From Rhodospirillales bacterium (lineage in GTDB: Bacteria; Pseudomonadota; Alphaproteobacteria; Acetobacterales; Acetobacteraceae): a stretch of 38,246 nucleotides of DNA. The notes beneath the pieces were generated by a model, which worked only from the letters and a program-made list of their open reading frames with translations, had not been told where the DNA came from and searched no databases. Shown one piece after another: positions 27,746 to 35,999 of this stretch. Location: positions 1 through 38,246 of the forward strand of contig CANFKS010000033.1 in NCBI GenBank assembly GCA_947447625.1. The letters are read 5' to 3'. Position numbers and translations under genes: made by a program. Positions within the stretch are counted from its first letter, which is position 1, and every line of letters starts with the position of its first letter.

Positions 27746-28401
27746 TAAGCCCTGAACTCCGGTGGACCACGCGCGCGAATGCCGCTCCTGCGGCACGCGC
27801 GCGGCGCGATCGTGATGACGGAAGGGGCGGACCCGATCGCAGGAGTGGCAGGGAAAAAAGCCTATCGATCGATGTGCGTGCGCACGCGTCACAACCCCGA
27901 CGGACGGACCCAGCAGTGCTGGTATCGACGGCCCAAGAGGTGCAAAACGGCATGGCGATCATCGGACCCTGTGTCTGCGGTCGGGTGGCACGCCTGTCTC
28001 GGGCGCGCCGCCCCGGTGGAAATACATGCCGGCCGAAACCTCGACCCCCGCGGCCACGCGGCGCTGCCGCGTTTGTGTCGCGCACGCAAAGGGGCGGCGC
28101 AATCGCACTGGCTTGCCGGCGCTGACAGCGCGCGGCGCGAGCGATGACGGGTACGACAGCTCGCAACCGGTACCTCGCCAATCTGGCCGGTGCCCTGCAT
28201 CGCAGCCGCCGGATCACCACGAAACGACGCTTGCGCACCGTCTCGGTAGCATCACCGAAGCACCTCACCATGGCCCAAACCCAAGCCTTTCGCAAGCGCG
28301 CTGACATTGCACCGCAAAGAATCGCCGCAATCAACAACTAGCGTGCAGTTCCGAAAGTTATTTGTTAGGATTCGACACCACGTGTCCCCGGAGAACCGCC
28401 C
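27746..28401. other. 656-base intergenic region between divergent rne and amidase genes
   Basis: No convincing gene is present; ORFs here have arginine-rich, non-homologous translations. It must hold the divergent promoters and probably a long rne leader. A weak candidate rne promoter on the minus strand has TTGATT (28334-28329), a 17-base spacer and TGCAAT (28311-28306), which would give a leader of about 550 bases. A strong hairpin sits near the rne start (27771-27802). The part nearest the amidase is AT-richer (around 28345-28370), fitting a promoter there. Confidence 0.5.
27771..27802 (-). promoter_or_regulatory. Strong hairpin in the rne 5' leader
   Basis: GCGCGCG (27771-27777) pairs with CGCGCGC (27796-27802) and TGCCGC (27780-27785) with GCGGCA (27790-27795), separated by a two-base bulge; the minus-strand loop is AGGA. 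It lies 25 bases upstream of the rne ATG. E. coli rne is autoregulated through a leader hairpin, so a similar role is possible but inferred. Confidence 0.5.
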
Positions 28402-29244
28402 TTGCTTTCCCGCCGCTTCTTCATCGGCGCCGGCGTCACCGCCCGGCTCGTGCTTCCCGAGTCCGCCTTAGCCGCAGCGCCCGGGCCGAAAACCCGGCAA
28501 CACGCCGCCGAGGCAAAGCCAGCCGTCACTCTGCCCCTTGTCGTGCTTGACCCGGGCCACGGCGGCAAGGACCCCGGCGCCATCGGCTTCTCCGGCACCT
28601 TCGAAAAGCACGTTGCCCTTGCCGCCGCCCTCGAACTTCAGCGCCAACTCCTCGCCAGTGGCCGCTACCGGGTGGAACTCACCCGCACCAGGGACGTTTT
28701 CATCCCCCTCGAACAGCGCGTCGCCATCGCCCAGCGCAAATCCGCCGCCCTCTTCGTGTCCATGCACGCCGATGCCATGACCGATCACACCGTGCGCGGC
28801 GCCAGTGTCTACACCTTGAGCGACGGCGCGTCGGATGCTCAAACCGCAGCCCTTGCCCGGCGCGAAAACGCCGCCGGCGTCGGCGGCGCCCTTGTGCTCG
28901 GCGGCTCGCCCGAAGTCTCCCGCATCCTCGGCAACCTGGTTCGCCAGGAAACCCGCCAAGGCGCCAGCCGCATGGCCCGCAAGATCGTGAGCGAACTCGG
29001 GCGTGACCTACCCCTGCTGCAAAACCCCAACCGCCACGCCGGCTTCATGGTCCTCAAATCTGCCGACATCCCCAGCGTGCTGGTCGAAATGGGCTTCATG
29101 TCCAACAAATCGGACGAAGCAGCCCTGCGCCAGCCCGCCCATCGCGCCCGCGTGGCCAGCGCCATGCGCCGCGCGGTTGATGCCTGGTTCGAACCAAACC
29201 GCGCCCCAGGCCCCCAGGCAACGCAGCCTCAGGCAAAAGGCTGA
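28402..29244 (+). CDS. amiC: N-acetylmuramoyl-L-alanine amidase (AmiA/B/C type), Tat-exported
   Basis: A zinc amidase of 280 residues that cuts the peptide from N-acetylmuramic acid, splitting septal peptidoglycan. With the TTG at 28402 the protein starts with a twin-arginine signal (LSRRFFIGAGVTARLV), ending near SALAAAP; GGAG lies about 8 bases upstream. The Amidase_3 domain follows: LDPGHGGKDPG (first zinc His), a conserved Glu in FEKHVALA, SMHADA (second zinc His) and LVEMGFMSN with the catalytic Glu. There is no AMIN domain, so localisation at the septum is not predicted. It lies directly upstream of mrcA, a widespread alphaproteobacterial arrangement. Confidence 0.9.
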   Translation: MLSRRFFIGAGVTARLVLPESALAAAPGPKTRQHAAEAKPAVTLPLVVLDPGHGGKDPGAIGFSGTFEKHVALAAALELQRQLLASGRYRVELTRTRDVFIPLEQRVAIAQRKSAALFVSMHADAMTDHTVRGASVYTLSDGASDAQTAALARRENAAGVGGALVLGGSPEVSRILGNLVRQETRQGASRMARKIVSELGRDLPLLQNPNRHAGFMVLKSADIPSVLVEMGFMSNKSDEAALRQPAHRARVASAMRRAVDAWFEPNRAPGPQATQPQAKG

Positions 29245-29291
29245 CGCGAAAAGCTACCCTCCGGCGGCCGACTTGGTGTAATGCGGAAATC

Positions 29292-31931
29292 ATGAGCGAA
29301 CCCCTGACCGCCGGCGCGCCCCTTGGCGGGCGCCGCGCCTCGCGTGCCGCCACTTCCCCCGATCCGGCGGCACCCGATCCCGCGCCCGTCCTCCCACCCG
29401 AACCGACGCCCGACCCGGCGCCGAAGCCGCCCCGCGCGTCGCGCAAACCGCCCCCCTTCGGCTGGATACGCCGCATCGTCACCATCATCAGCACCCTCGT
29501 CGTGATCGGTGCCGTCGGCGCCGCCTGCGCGCTCTACATCGGCTATCAGAAATACAGCGCCGACCTGCCCGACGTTGACGGCCTGCGCAGCTACCAGCCT
29601 CGCGTCATGAGCCGCGTCTACACCGCCGACTCTCGCCTCCTCGCCGAACTCGCCACCGAACGGCGCATGTTTGTTCCCGTCCCCGCCATCCCCGAGATCG
29701 TCAAGCGCGCCTTCATTTCTGCCGAAGACCAGAACTTCTATACCCACAAGGGCATCGACCCGCTGGCCATCGCCCGCGCCATCGTGGTGGACGTGATGAA
29801 CTACGGCCAGGGCAAGCGCCCCATCGGCGCCTCGACCATCACCCAGCAGGTCGCCAAGAACATGCTGCTCGGCAACGAGGTCTCCATCGCCCGCAAGGCC
29901 AAGGAGATGATCCTCGCCGCCCGCATCGAGCAGTCCCTCAGCAAGGACCGTATCCTCGAACTCTACCTCAACGAGATCTACCTCGGGCTTCAAGCCTATG
30001 GCGTCGCCTCAGCCGCGCAAGCCTATTTCAACAAGCCGCTTGACGAAATTACCATCCCAGAAGCCGCCTTCCTTGCCGTCCTGCCCAAGGCCCCCAACAA
30101 CTACAACCCGTTCCGCCAACCAGAGGCCGCTCGCGCCCGGCGTGACTACGTGCTGGACCGCATGGCCGACGACAAGGCCATTACCGCGGAGCAGGCCGCC
30201 ATCGCAAAAACCACCCCGATCTCGCCCTCCGCGTTCCGCCGCCCCGAAGTGGTGGCCGGCGGTGATTATTTCGGCGAGGAAGTCCGCCGCACCCTGATCG
30301 AGCGCTACGGTGCCGAGAAAACCACCCAGGGCGGCCTCGTCGTCCGCACCACTCTCGACCCCGCTTTGCAGATCGCCGCCGACCGCGCCTTGCATGACGG
30401 CCTCATGCGCTACGACCGCGCCCGCGCCGGCTGGCGTGGCCCCGTTTCCCACACCGCCCCCACGTCCGATTTCCGGCAATCCTGGGCCAATACGCTGGCT
30501 GCCGCCGCCCGTCCCGCGGGCATGCTGCCCGAATGGCGGCTGGCCGTGGTCATCGAGGCAACGGACGCCGAAGCACGCGTCGGCTTTATGGAACGGGTCC
30601 CCGGCACCACCGTCCAGCAGCCGCGCATCCTCCCCCTTCCATTCGCCGATCTCGCCTGGGCCCGCCCGGCACGGGACGGCAAACTCGGCCCCGTGCCCAA
30701 GCGCCTCGCCGAGGTGATCCAGCCCGGCGACATCGTCATGGTCGAACCCACCCAAGCCACCCCCGCCCAAGGCCGCACCCCAGCCCGCCCCGAACGCGCC
30801 ACCCTGCGCCAGATCCCTCTCGTCCAGGGCGCCCTGGTCAGCCTCGACCCCGCCACCGGCCGCGTCCTGGCGCTCGCCGGCGGCTGGAGCTTTGAACTGA
30901 GCCAATACAACCGCGCCACCCAGGCCAACCGCCAGCCCGGTTCCAGCTTCAAGCCGTACGTCTATCTCACCGCCATGATGCGCAACATCTCGCCCTCCCA
31001 GCGCGTGCTTGACGCCCCTTTCGTGGTCGACCAGGGCGCCGCCGGCAAATGGCGCCCGCATAACGACGAGGAGGATTTCAACGGCCCGATGCCGCTGCGC
31101 GTCGCCCTCGAGAAATCCGTCAACCTCGTCACCATCCGCCTCGCCGACATGCTCGGCATGAACGCAGTCGCCAAAACCGCCATCGACTTCCATGTCGTCG
31201 ACGACATGCCCCGCGTCCTGCCGGCCTCGCTTGGCGCCGTGGAGACGACCGTCATGCGTCAGGCCGCCGGCTATGCCGTCCTCGCCAATGGCGGCCGCGA
31301 AGTCATCCCCACCCTTATCGACACCGTCCAGGACCGCGACGGCAAAGTGATCTGGCGCGCCCCTGGCCCGCAATGCATGGCCTGCACCGACCCGTCGCAA
31401 ACCCCTCAGCTCACCGACACGCGCAAACAGATCGCCGACCCAGCCTCGGTCTTTCAGGTCGTCATGATGATGCAGGGCGTCATGCAACGCGGCACCGGCA
31501 CAGCCGTCGCCGCCGGCATCAACCGCCAACTTGCGGGCAAAACCGGCACCACCAGCGACTTCACCGACGCCTGGTTCGTTGGCTTCAGCCCCGATCTCGT
31601 CACCGCCGTCTGGGTCGGCTTCGACAAGCCCTCCGAAACCCTCGGCATCAACGCCTTCGGCGCCACCACCGCCGGGCCCATCTGGCACGACTTCATGGCG
31701 ACCGCCCTGGCCAGCCGCCCCAACCTCAAATTCATCCCCCCCACCGGTGTCACCCTCGCCGCCTGGGACAGCGGCACCGGCCAGGTCACCGACGCCTTCA
31801 AGCCCGGCCAGACCCCCGGCGCCTCCGCGGCCTCCATAGGCCGCCCTGCCGCAGCCGGCACCAGCACCGATCCACGCCCCAACAAACCTGCGGCTGGCGG
31901 GGTCGACAGCGACCTCGGCGGCCTGTACTAA
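29292..31931 (+). CDS. mrcA: Penicillin-binding protein 1A (bifunctional transglycosylase/transpeptidase)
   Basis: A class A PBP of 879 residues that polymerises and crosslinks peptidoglycan at the inner membrane. A proline-rich cytoplasmic N-terminus (1-55) is followed by one membrane helix (~60-85). The GT51 domain has SAEDQNFYTHKGID with the catalytic Glu and GASTITQQVAKNMLLGNE. The transpeptidase domain has SSFK (Ser551, Lys554), SVN (609-611) and KTGT (750-753). The OB-like insert between them, with a segment PGTTVQQPRI, is typical of PBP1A. The C-terminal tail is Pro/Ala-rich. It is 47 bases after the amidase gene and 45 bases before prfB. Confidence 0.95.
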   Translation: MSEPLTAGAPLGGRRASRAATSPDPAAPDPAPVLPPEPTPDPAPKPPRASRKPPPFGWIRRIVTIISTLVVIGAVGAACALYIGYQKYSADLPDVDGLRSYQPRVMSRVYTADSRLLAELATERRMFVPVPAIPEIVKRAFISAEDQNFYTHKGIDPLAIARAIVVDVMNYGQGKRPIGASTITQQVAKNMLLGNEVSIARKAKEMILAARIEQSLSKDRILELYLNEIYLGLQAYGVASAAQAYFNKPLDEITIPEAAFLAVLPKAPNNYNPFRQPEAARARRDYVLDRMADDKAITAEQAAIAKTTPISPSAFRRPEVVAGGDYFGEEVRRTLIERYGAEKTTQGGLVVRTTLDPALQIAADRALHDGLMRYDRARAGWRGPVSHTAPTSDFRQSWANTLAAAARPAGMLPEWRLAVVIEATDAEARVGFMERVPGTTVQQPRILPLPFADLAWARPARDGKLGPVPKRLAEVIQPGDIVMVEPTQATPAQGRTPARPERATLRQIPLVQGALVSLDPATGRVLALAGGWSFELSQYNRATQANRQPGSSFKPYVYLTAMMRNISPSQRVLDAPFVVDQGAAGKWRPHNDEEDFNGPMPLRVALEKSVNLVTIRLADMLGMNAVAKTAIDFHVVDDMPRVLPASLGAVETTVMRQAAGYAVLANGGREVIPTLIDTVQDRDGKVIWRAPGPQCMACTDPSQTPQLTDTRKQIADPASVFQVVMMMQGVMQRGTGTAVAAGINRQLAGKTGTTSDFTDAWFVGFSPDLVTAVWVGFDKPSETLGINAFGATTAGPIWHDFMATALASRPNLKFIPPTGVTLAAWDSGTGQVTDAFKPGQTPGASAASIGRPAAAGTSTDPRPNKPAAGGVDSDLGGLY

Positions 31932-31976
31932 AACGCCCCCAAACCAAATCGCCCATCCCGCCAACAGGTGTGAATC

Positions 31977-33108
31977 ATGTCCGCCGAATCCGAATCCCTC
32001 AACGAACAGATCAAGCAGTCCGTCGCGCTGCTGAGGAGGCATCTTTGACTGGGATGTCGCCCTCCCCCGCCTCGAAGAACTGAACCACCGCGCCGAAGAC
32101 CCCGATCTCTGGAACAAGCCGGCCGCCGCGCAGGAACTCATGCGCGAGCGCAACCGACTGGTCGGCCTGATCGAGGGCGTCCTGAAGCTCGAAACCGACG
32201 TCGCCGACACGCTCGAACTCATCGAAATGGCCGAGGCCGAGGCCGATCTGGCGATGGTCACCGATGGTATCAACGCGCTGAAACGCCTCGCCGAGGAATC
32301 CAAGGGGCGCGAAATCGAAAGCCTCCTCTCCGGCGAGGCCGACGGGTTCGACTGCTACGTCGAAGTCAACGCCGGCGCTGGCGGCACCGAAGCGCAGGAC
32401 TGGGCCGAGATGCTCAAGCGCATGTATACCCGCTGGGCCGAAAAACACGGCTGCAAGATCCAACTGATCGAAGAGAGCGAAGGCGAGCAGGCCGGCATCA
32501 AGTCCTGCACCCTGCAGATCACCGGTCCGAGTGCCTATGGCTGGCTGAAAACCGAATCAGGCGTCCATCGCCTGGTCCGAATCTCGCCGTTTGACGCCGC
32601 GGCCCGCCGCCAGACCAGCTTTGCCTCGATATGGGTCTATCCCGTCGTCGATGACACCATCGAAATCGAGATCGACCCCTCCGATCTCAAGGTCGACACC
32701 TACCGCGCATCGGGTGCCGGCGGCCAGCACGTCAACAAAACCGAGTCAGCCATCCGCATCACCCACCTCCCATCCGGCATCGTCGTCGCCTGCCAAACCG
32801 ACCGCAGCCAGCATCGCAACCGCGCCACCGCCATGGGCATGTTGAAAGCCCGGATGTACGAGGCCGAACTGCAACGCCGCGAAGCGATCAGCTCGGCACA
32901 GGAGGACGCCAAGACCGCGATCGGCTGGGGTCACCAGATCCGCAGCTACGTCCTCGCACCCTATCAGATGGTGAAGGACCTGCGCACCGGCGTTGAAAAA
33001 GGCAACCCGGACGCCGTACTGGACGGCGACCTTGACGCCTTCATGGCAGCGGCCCTCGCCGCCCGGGTCGGCGCAACCCGTAGCGACGCCTCAGCCCAGG
33101 CGCAGTAA
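31977..33108 (+). CDS. prfB: Peptide chain release factor 2 (programmed +1 frameshift)
   Basis: Release factor 2 recognises UGA and UAA and triggers peptide release. The gene is in two frames: ATG at 31977 reads 23 codons to CTT TGA (stop at 32046-32048); skipping the T at 32046 continues in the +1 frame from GAC at 32047 to 33108, giving 376 residues. The shifted frame begins DWDVALPRLEEL, the normal RF2 continuation. The codon-recognition motif SPF is at about 203-205 and the catalytic GGQ at 248-250, nearly the same positions as in E. coli RF2. The frameshift makes synthesis self-limiting. It follows mrcA closely. Confidence 0.96.
32034..32049 (+). promoter_or_regulatory. prfB programmed frameshift site
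   Basis: AGGAGG (32034-32039), three bases, then CTT TGA C (32043-32049). The internal Shine-Dalgarno-like sequence, its 3-base spacing, and the CUU-UGA-C slippery site match the classical RF2 site (AGGGGG-N3-CUUUGAC in E. coli). When RF2 is scarce the ribosome pauses at UGA and slips +1. Confidence 0.95.
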
Positions 33109-33144
33109 CGCAGATACCAAGCGGCTGGCCGGACGCGGAAGGGG

Positions 33145-33903
33145 TTAACCCTGCTCCGTCTCGCCGGTCGCGATGCCGACCAGCGCAGTGTGCCGCTTGA
33201 TCACCACGATGCTTGAGGACGGGATTTCGATCAGCCCCTCGCCCTTGAGTTTGGTCAACGTCCGGCTGACCGTCTCGATGGTCAGGCCAAGATAATCGGC
33301 GATGTCATTGCGCGTCATCGGCAGCCGCACCGTCTCCGTCGGGCTCGGCTGATACCCGAGGCAATGCGTCGGCATATCCGCCCGCCCGATCAGGAACGAC
33401 GCCAAGCGCTCCCGCGCCGTCTTGCGTCCAAGCAGCAGCATCTGCTCCTGCGCCGCCACCAACTCGTTGGACGCCACTTCAAGCAAGCGCTTTTCCATAG
33501 CCGGAAAATCGTCAAGCAGCACTCTCAGCTTCGGCCGCGAAAACCGGCATATCCGCATCGGCTCCAGCGCCTCTGCGCTGAACGAATAGGACGACGACAC
33601 CGCAAGGCCAAGGAAATGGCCTGTGCCTGCAAAACCGGTAATCTGCCGCCGCCCATCCGGCAGCAGCTTGAACAACTTGGCGGTGCCCGATGTCACATTG
33701 AAAAAATGCTCCGCCGGATCGCCCTCCTCGATGAAACTACGACCGGGCTCAACTGTCATCTGGGTCGACAGCACCGCAAGCCGCTCGAGGTCCTTGCTGT
33801 CGATCGCGCTGCAAACGCTATAGGCTCGCGCGCCACAATGGGCACATGGCTCGTCCCGACGGCTCGGGTCCATAATCAGCGGTCGGATACGGGTCATCGA
33901 CAT
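33145..33903 (-). CDS. FNR-type oxygen-responsive transcription regulator (Crp/Fnr family)
   Basis: A 252-residue Crp/Fnr regulator. Cys20-x2-Cys23-x7-Cys31 in CAHCGARAYSVC and a further cysteine in MRICRFSRPKL near residue 120 are the four ligands of a [4Fe-4S] cluster of the FnrL/FNR type, so it is predicted to sense oxygen. The cyclic-nucleotide-like barrel (about 35-150) leads to a dimer helix and an HTH (NDIADYLGLTIETVSRTLTKL) with the E-x2-S-R pattern that reads TTGAT half-sites. A TTGAT-N4-GTCAA box lies about 110 bases upstream of its start, so autoregulation or control of the divergent gene is likely. It converges with prfB. Confidence 0.92.
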   Translation of the reverse strand: MSMTRIRPLIMDPSRRDEPCAHCGARAYSVCSAIDSKDLERLAVLSTQMTVEPGRSFIEEGDPAEHFFNVTSGTAKLFKLLPDGRRQITGFAGTGHFLGLAVSSSYSFSAEALEPMRICRFSRPKLRVLLDDFPAMEKRLLEVASNELVAAQEQMLLLGRKTARERLASFLIGRADMPTHCLGYQPSPTETVRLPMTRNDIADYLGLTIETVSRTLTKLKGEGLIEIPSSSIVVIKRHTALVGIATGETEQG

Positions 33904-34010
33904 TTACCATTCTCGGCGCTTGTTGTTCGCCGCCCCGTTCAATTGCTTTCAGTTCTTAAACGAGAAACAGCACGGCGTGAACAGCAAACTCGACGTATCA
34001 GACCATCGGC

Positions 34011-34024
34011 TTGATCTGTGTCAA
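34011..34024. promoter_or_regulatory. FNR-type binding box
   Basis: TTGATCTGTGTCAA matches the FNR/FixK consensus TTGAT-N4-ATCAA at 9 of 10 specified bases. It lies in the divergent region, 108-121 bases upstream of the FNR-family gene start and 60-73 bases upstream of the GNAT-like ATG. An activating -41.5 position would put start sites near 33976 (leftward) or 34059 (rightward). Confidence 0.7.
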
Positions 34025-34083
34025 GGCGGAGCAACCGGGTGGCGCAGAGATTGCGGCATCTTTCATCACATCCGGTCCCGGCC

Positions 34084-34557
34084 ATGTCTGGCTTGTCGTG
34101 TCATCCATTGCCGCCAGAGCAGGCGTCCGCCGTCTTCCCCCTCGTGCGAGAAGCGATCCCGGGCCTGAACTTACGCGCATGGCTCCGCTTCGCCCGCCGC
34201 GCCGCGGACCCGAAGCGCGCCGGCCGCGAAGGGATCATCGTCGTCGTGCGCGCCCCCCGCACAATGCCTTGCGGCCTTTTCGTCTATCGCAAGGAGGCGG
34301 AACTCGGCCATGGCAGCGTCTTGGTCGCTGAGCACTTCGTCGCCGTCGACCTGCTCGATTCCGAACCCGTCATGCAGGCCTTGATTGCCGAACTGGATCT
34401 GCTCGCCAAGCGCCTCTGCTGCGGCGCCATCCGCACGATGGTGCTCAACCCCACCTCCTCGACCGCCGCCCAACTCGCCAACGCCGGCCACCGTCCCGCC
34501 GGCAGTTCCCTCTGGAAGGACATCCTGCCCTCCCAGGACAAGCCACCCCCCCGCTAG
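34084..34557 (+). CDS. Possible GNAT-like protein, function unknown
   Basis: A 157-residue soluble protein. The layout (an alpha/beta N-terminus, central beta strands GIIVVVRAPRTMPCGLFVYRK and LVAEHFVAVDL, then a helix MQALIAELDLLAKRL and a C-terminal LNPTSSTAAQLANAGHRP) resembles a GNAT N-acetyltransferase fold, but no acetyl-CoA R/QxxGxG/A motif is seen, so the call is tentative. The ATG at 34084 is preferred; an upstream GTG at 34018 would overlap the FNR box. The stop codon TAG is also the edge of a TAGAGCGG sequence duplicated at the repeat end. It may be controlled by the divergent FNR-type regulator. Confidence 0.6.
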   Translation: MSGLSCHPLPPEQASAVFPLVREAIPGLNLRAWLRFARRAADPKRAGREGIIVVVRAPRTMPCGLFVYRKEAELGHGSVLVAEHFVAVDLLDSEPVMQALIAELDLLAKRLCCGAIRTMVLNPTSSTAAQLANAGHRPAGSSLWKDILPSQDKPPPR

Positions 34558-34568
34558 AGCGGCCCCGC

Positions 34569-34672
34569 TAGAGCGGGATACCTTCTGATAGGCGAATTCA
34601 TCCCACTCTCGCTATTTGTTTGATCGCCCGGTTCAGACTTTTGGCAATTCCGCCAAAAATCATCAGGCTGCA
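34569..34672 (-). repeat. Two-hairpin interspersed repeat, copy C (inverted relative to A and B)
   Basis: Its reverse complement aligns across ~104 bases with the two copies near 37.8-38.0 kb, sharing the blocks CGATCAAACAAA, TCGCCTATCAGAAGG and ATCCCGCTCTA. One end is TAGAGCGGGAT; the other is degenerate (CTGCA where A and B have CTCTA). TAGAGCGG is repeated 14 bases further out (34555), inside the upstream stop codon. Two hairpins are predicted, with base changes that mostly preserve pairing relative to copy B. Confidence 0.8.
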
Positions 34673-34745
34673 ACCCGCAGACGCTCTCCTCCGCGCCCCT
34701 GATCCGCACCCAGCGCCCTTGCCACCTCGCACGCCCGCGAGTGGA

Positions 34746-35927
34746 ATGGACGAGATGAACCTCCCTCCCGCCAAATCCGCCGCCCTGCCGATCGTCCTGC
34801 TTGCCGCCGCCGGCTTCCTCTCCTCCGCCGGTGCCCGCGTGGTCGATCCTCTGCTTTCCGTCATCGCACGCGACTTTGCCACCACCGTTCCCGCGGTCTC
34901 CATCGTGGTGGCCGCCTATACCCTGCCCTACGGCCTCTGCCAGATCGCGATCGGCCCCTTTGGTGACCGTGTCGGGAAATTGCGCGTCATCCTGTGGGCG
35001 ATGTTCGCCTTCGCACTGGCCACCGGCGCCTGCGCTCTGGCTGGCGGCGTCAACCAACTCGCCCTCCTGCGCATCGCCGCCGGCGCCGCAAGCGCCGCTG
35101 TCATTCCCGTCGGCATGGCCTATATCGCTGACGCCGTGCCCTACGCCGAACGTCAGGTCACCCTCAGCCGCTTCCTCAACGGCATCGTCCTCGCCCAACT
35201 CCTTGCCGGCCCCGTCGGTGGGATCTTCGGTGAATTCATCGGCTGGCGCGGCGTCTTCCTGATGCTCGCCATCGGGGGCATCATCCTCGCAATCGGCCTG
35301 CGCATGCGCCTTGCGCGTTTGCCCGACAAACGCGGCACCGCCGCCTTCAGCCTGGTCAACTACGTTGTCCTCGCCAAACATCCCCTGGCGCGGCGCATCC
35401 TGATCTGCGGCTGGCTTGATGGCGTTCTGCTGATGGGCTGCTTCCCGTTCCTCGCACCCTACATGCATGAGCGCTTCGACCTCACCTACGCCGTCGTTGG
35501 TCTCATCCTCGCCGGCTTCGGGGTCGGCGCCCTGGCCTACACCCGCTTCGTCCGCCGCCTCGTCGCCCGCCTTGGCGAACCGGGCTGCGTCCTGCTCGGC
35601 GGGTCCCTGATGGCCGGCGCCGTCGCCCTCGGCGTACTGAGCCCGGTCTGGTGGCTGTTCATCCCCGTCGAACTCGCCATGGGTTTCGGCTTCTACCTGC
35701 TGCATGGTGTGATGCAGGCCCGCGCGACCGAACTCCTCCCCCAGGCCCGCGCCACCGCGGTTTCAAGCTTCGCCTTCGTGCTTTTCCTGGGCCAATCCGT
35801 AGGCGCCCTCCTCCTCGCCGCCCTCATCGCCCATGGCGGCTACCTCACAGCCTTCCTCGCCGATGCCGGCGCCATTGTCGCGTTCACCCTTTATCTGGCC
35901 TCAGTCCTGCGCCGCCCAACCACCTGA
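34746..35927 (+). CDS. MFS transporter
   Basis: A major facilitator superfamily permease of 393 residues with about twelve hydrophobic segments, resembling drug/metabolite exporters of the DHA1 type. The loop between helices 2 and 3 has GPFGDRVGKLRVI, the MFS motif A (GxxxDRxGRR). A motif-C-like GPVGGIFGEFIGWRGVF lies in helix 5. The frame is open back to 34620, but that extension runs into the repeat element; the ATG at 34746 or 34755 just before the hydrophobic start (LPPAKSAALPIVLLAAAG) is more likely. Substrate cannot be inferred. It ends 72 bases before argG. Confidence 0.88.
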   Translation: MDEMNLPPAKSAALPIVLLAAAGFLSSAGARVVDPLLSVIARDFATTVPAVSIVVAAYTLPYGLCQIAIGPFGDRVGKLRVILWAMFAFALATGACALAGGVNQLALLRIAAGAASAAVIPVGMAYIADAVPYAERQVTLSRFLNGIVLAQLLAGPVGGIFGEFIGWRGVFLMLAIGGIILAIGLRMRLARLPDKRGTAAFSLVNYVVLAKHPLARRILICGWLDGVLLMGCFPFLAPYMHERFDLTYAVVGLILAGFGVGALAYTRFVRRLVARLGEPGCVLLGGSLMAGAVALGVLSPVWWLFIPVELAMGFGFYLLHGVMQARATELLPQARATAVSSFAFVLFLGQSVGALLLAALIAHGGYLTAFLADAGAIVAFTLYLASVLRRPTT

Positions 35928-35999
35928 CGGCCTTGCGCTCCGAGGCACCTCGGCGCTACTTCCTGCCCGTCATACGTCGATAAAGAGGAGCAAGGCGCC

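Noticed and set aside
27678-28337. A 219-codon minus-strand frame upstream of rne
   Set aside because: Arg/Ala-rich translation with no domain, and it overlaps the well-supported rne start; more likely untranslated leader.
28144-28341. A 65-codon plus-strand ORF before the amidase
   Set aside because: No convincing ribosome-binding site or recognisable sequence; cannot be supported as a gene.
30009-32303. A 764-codon open frame on the minus strand
   Set aside because: Antisense to mrcA and prfB; Gly/Ala/Asp-rich translation without domains.
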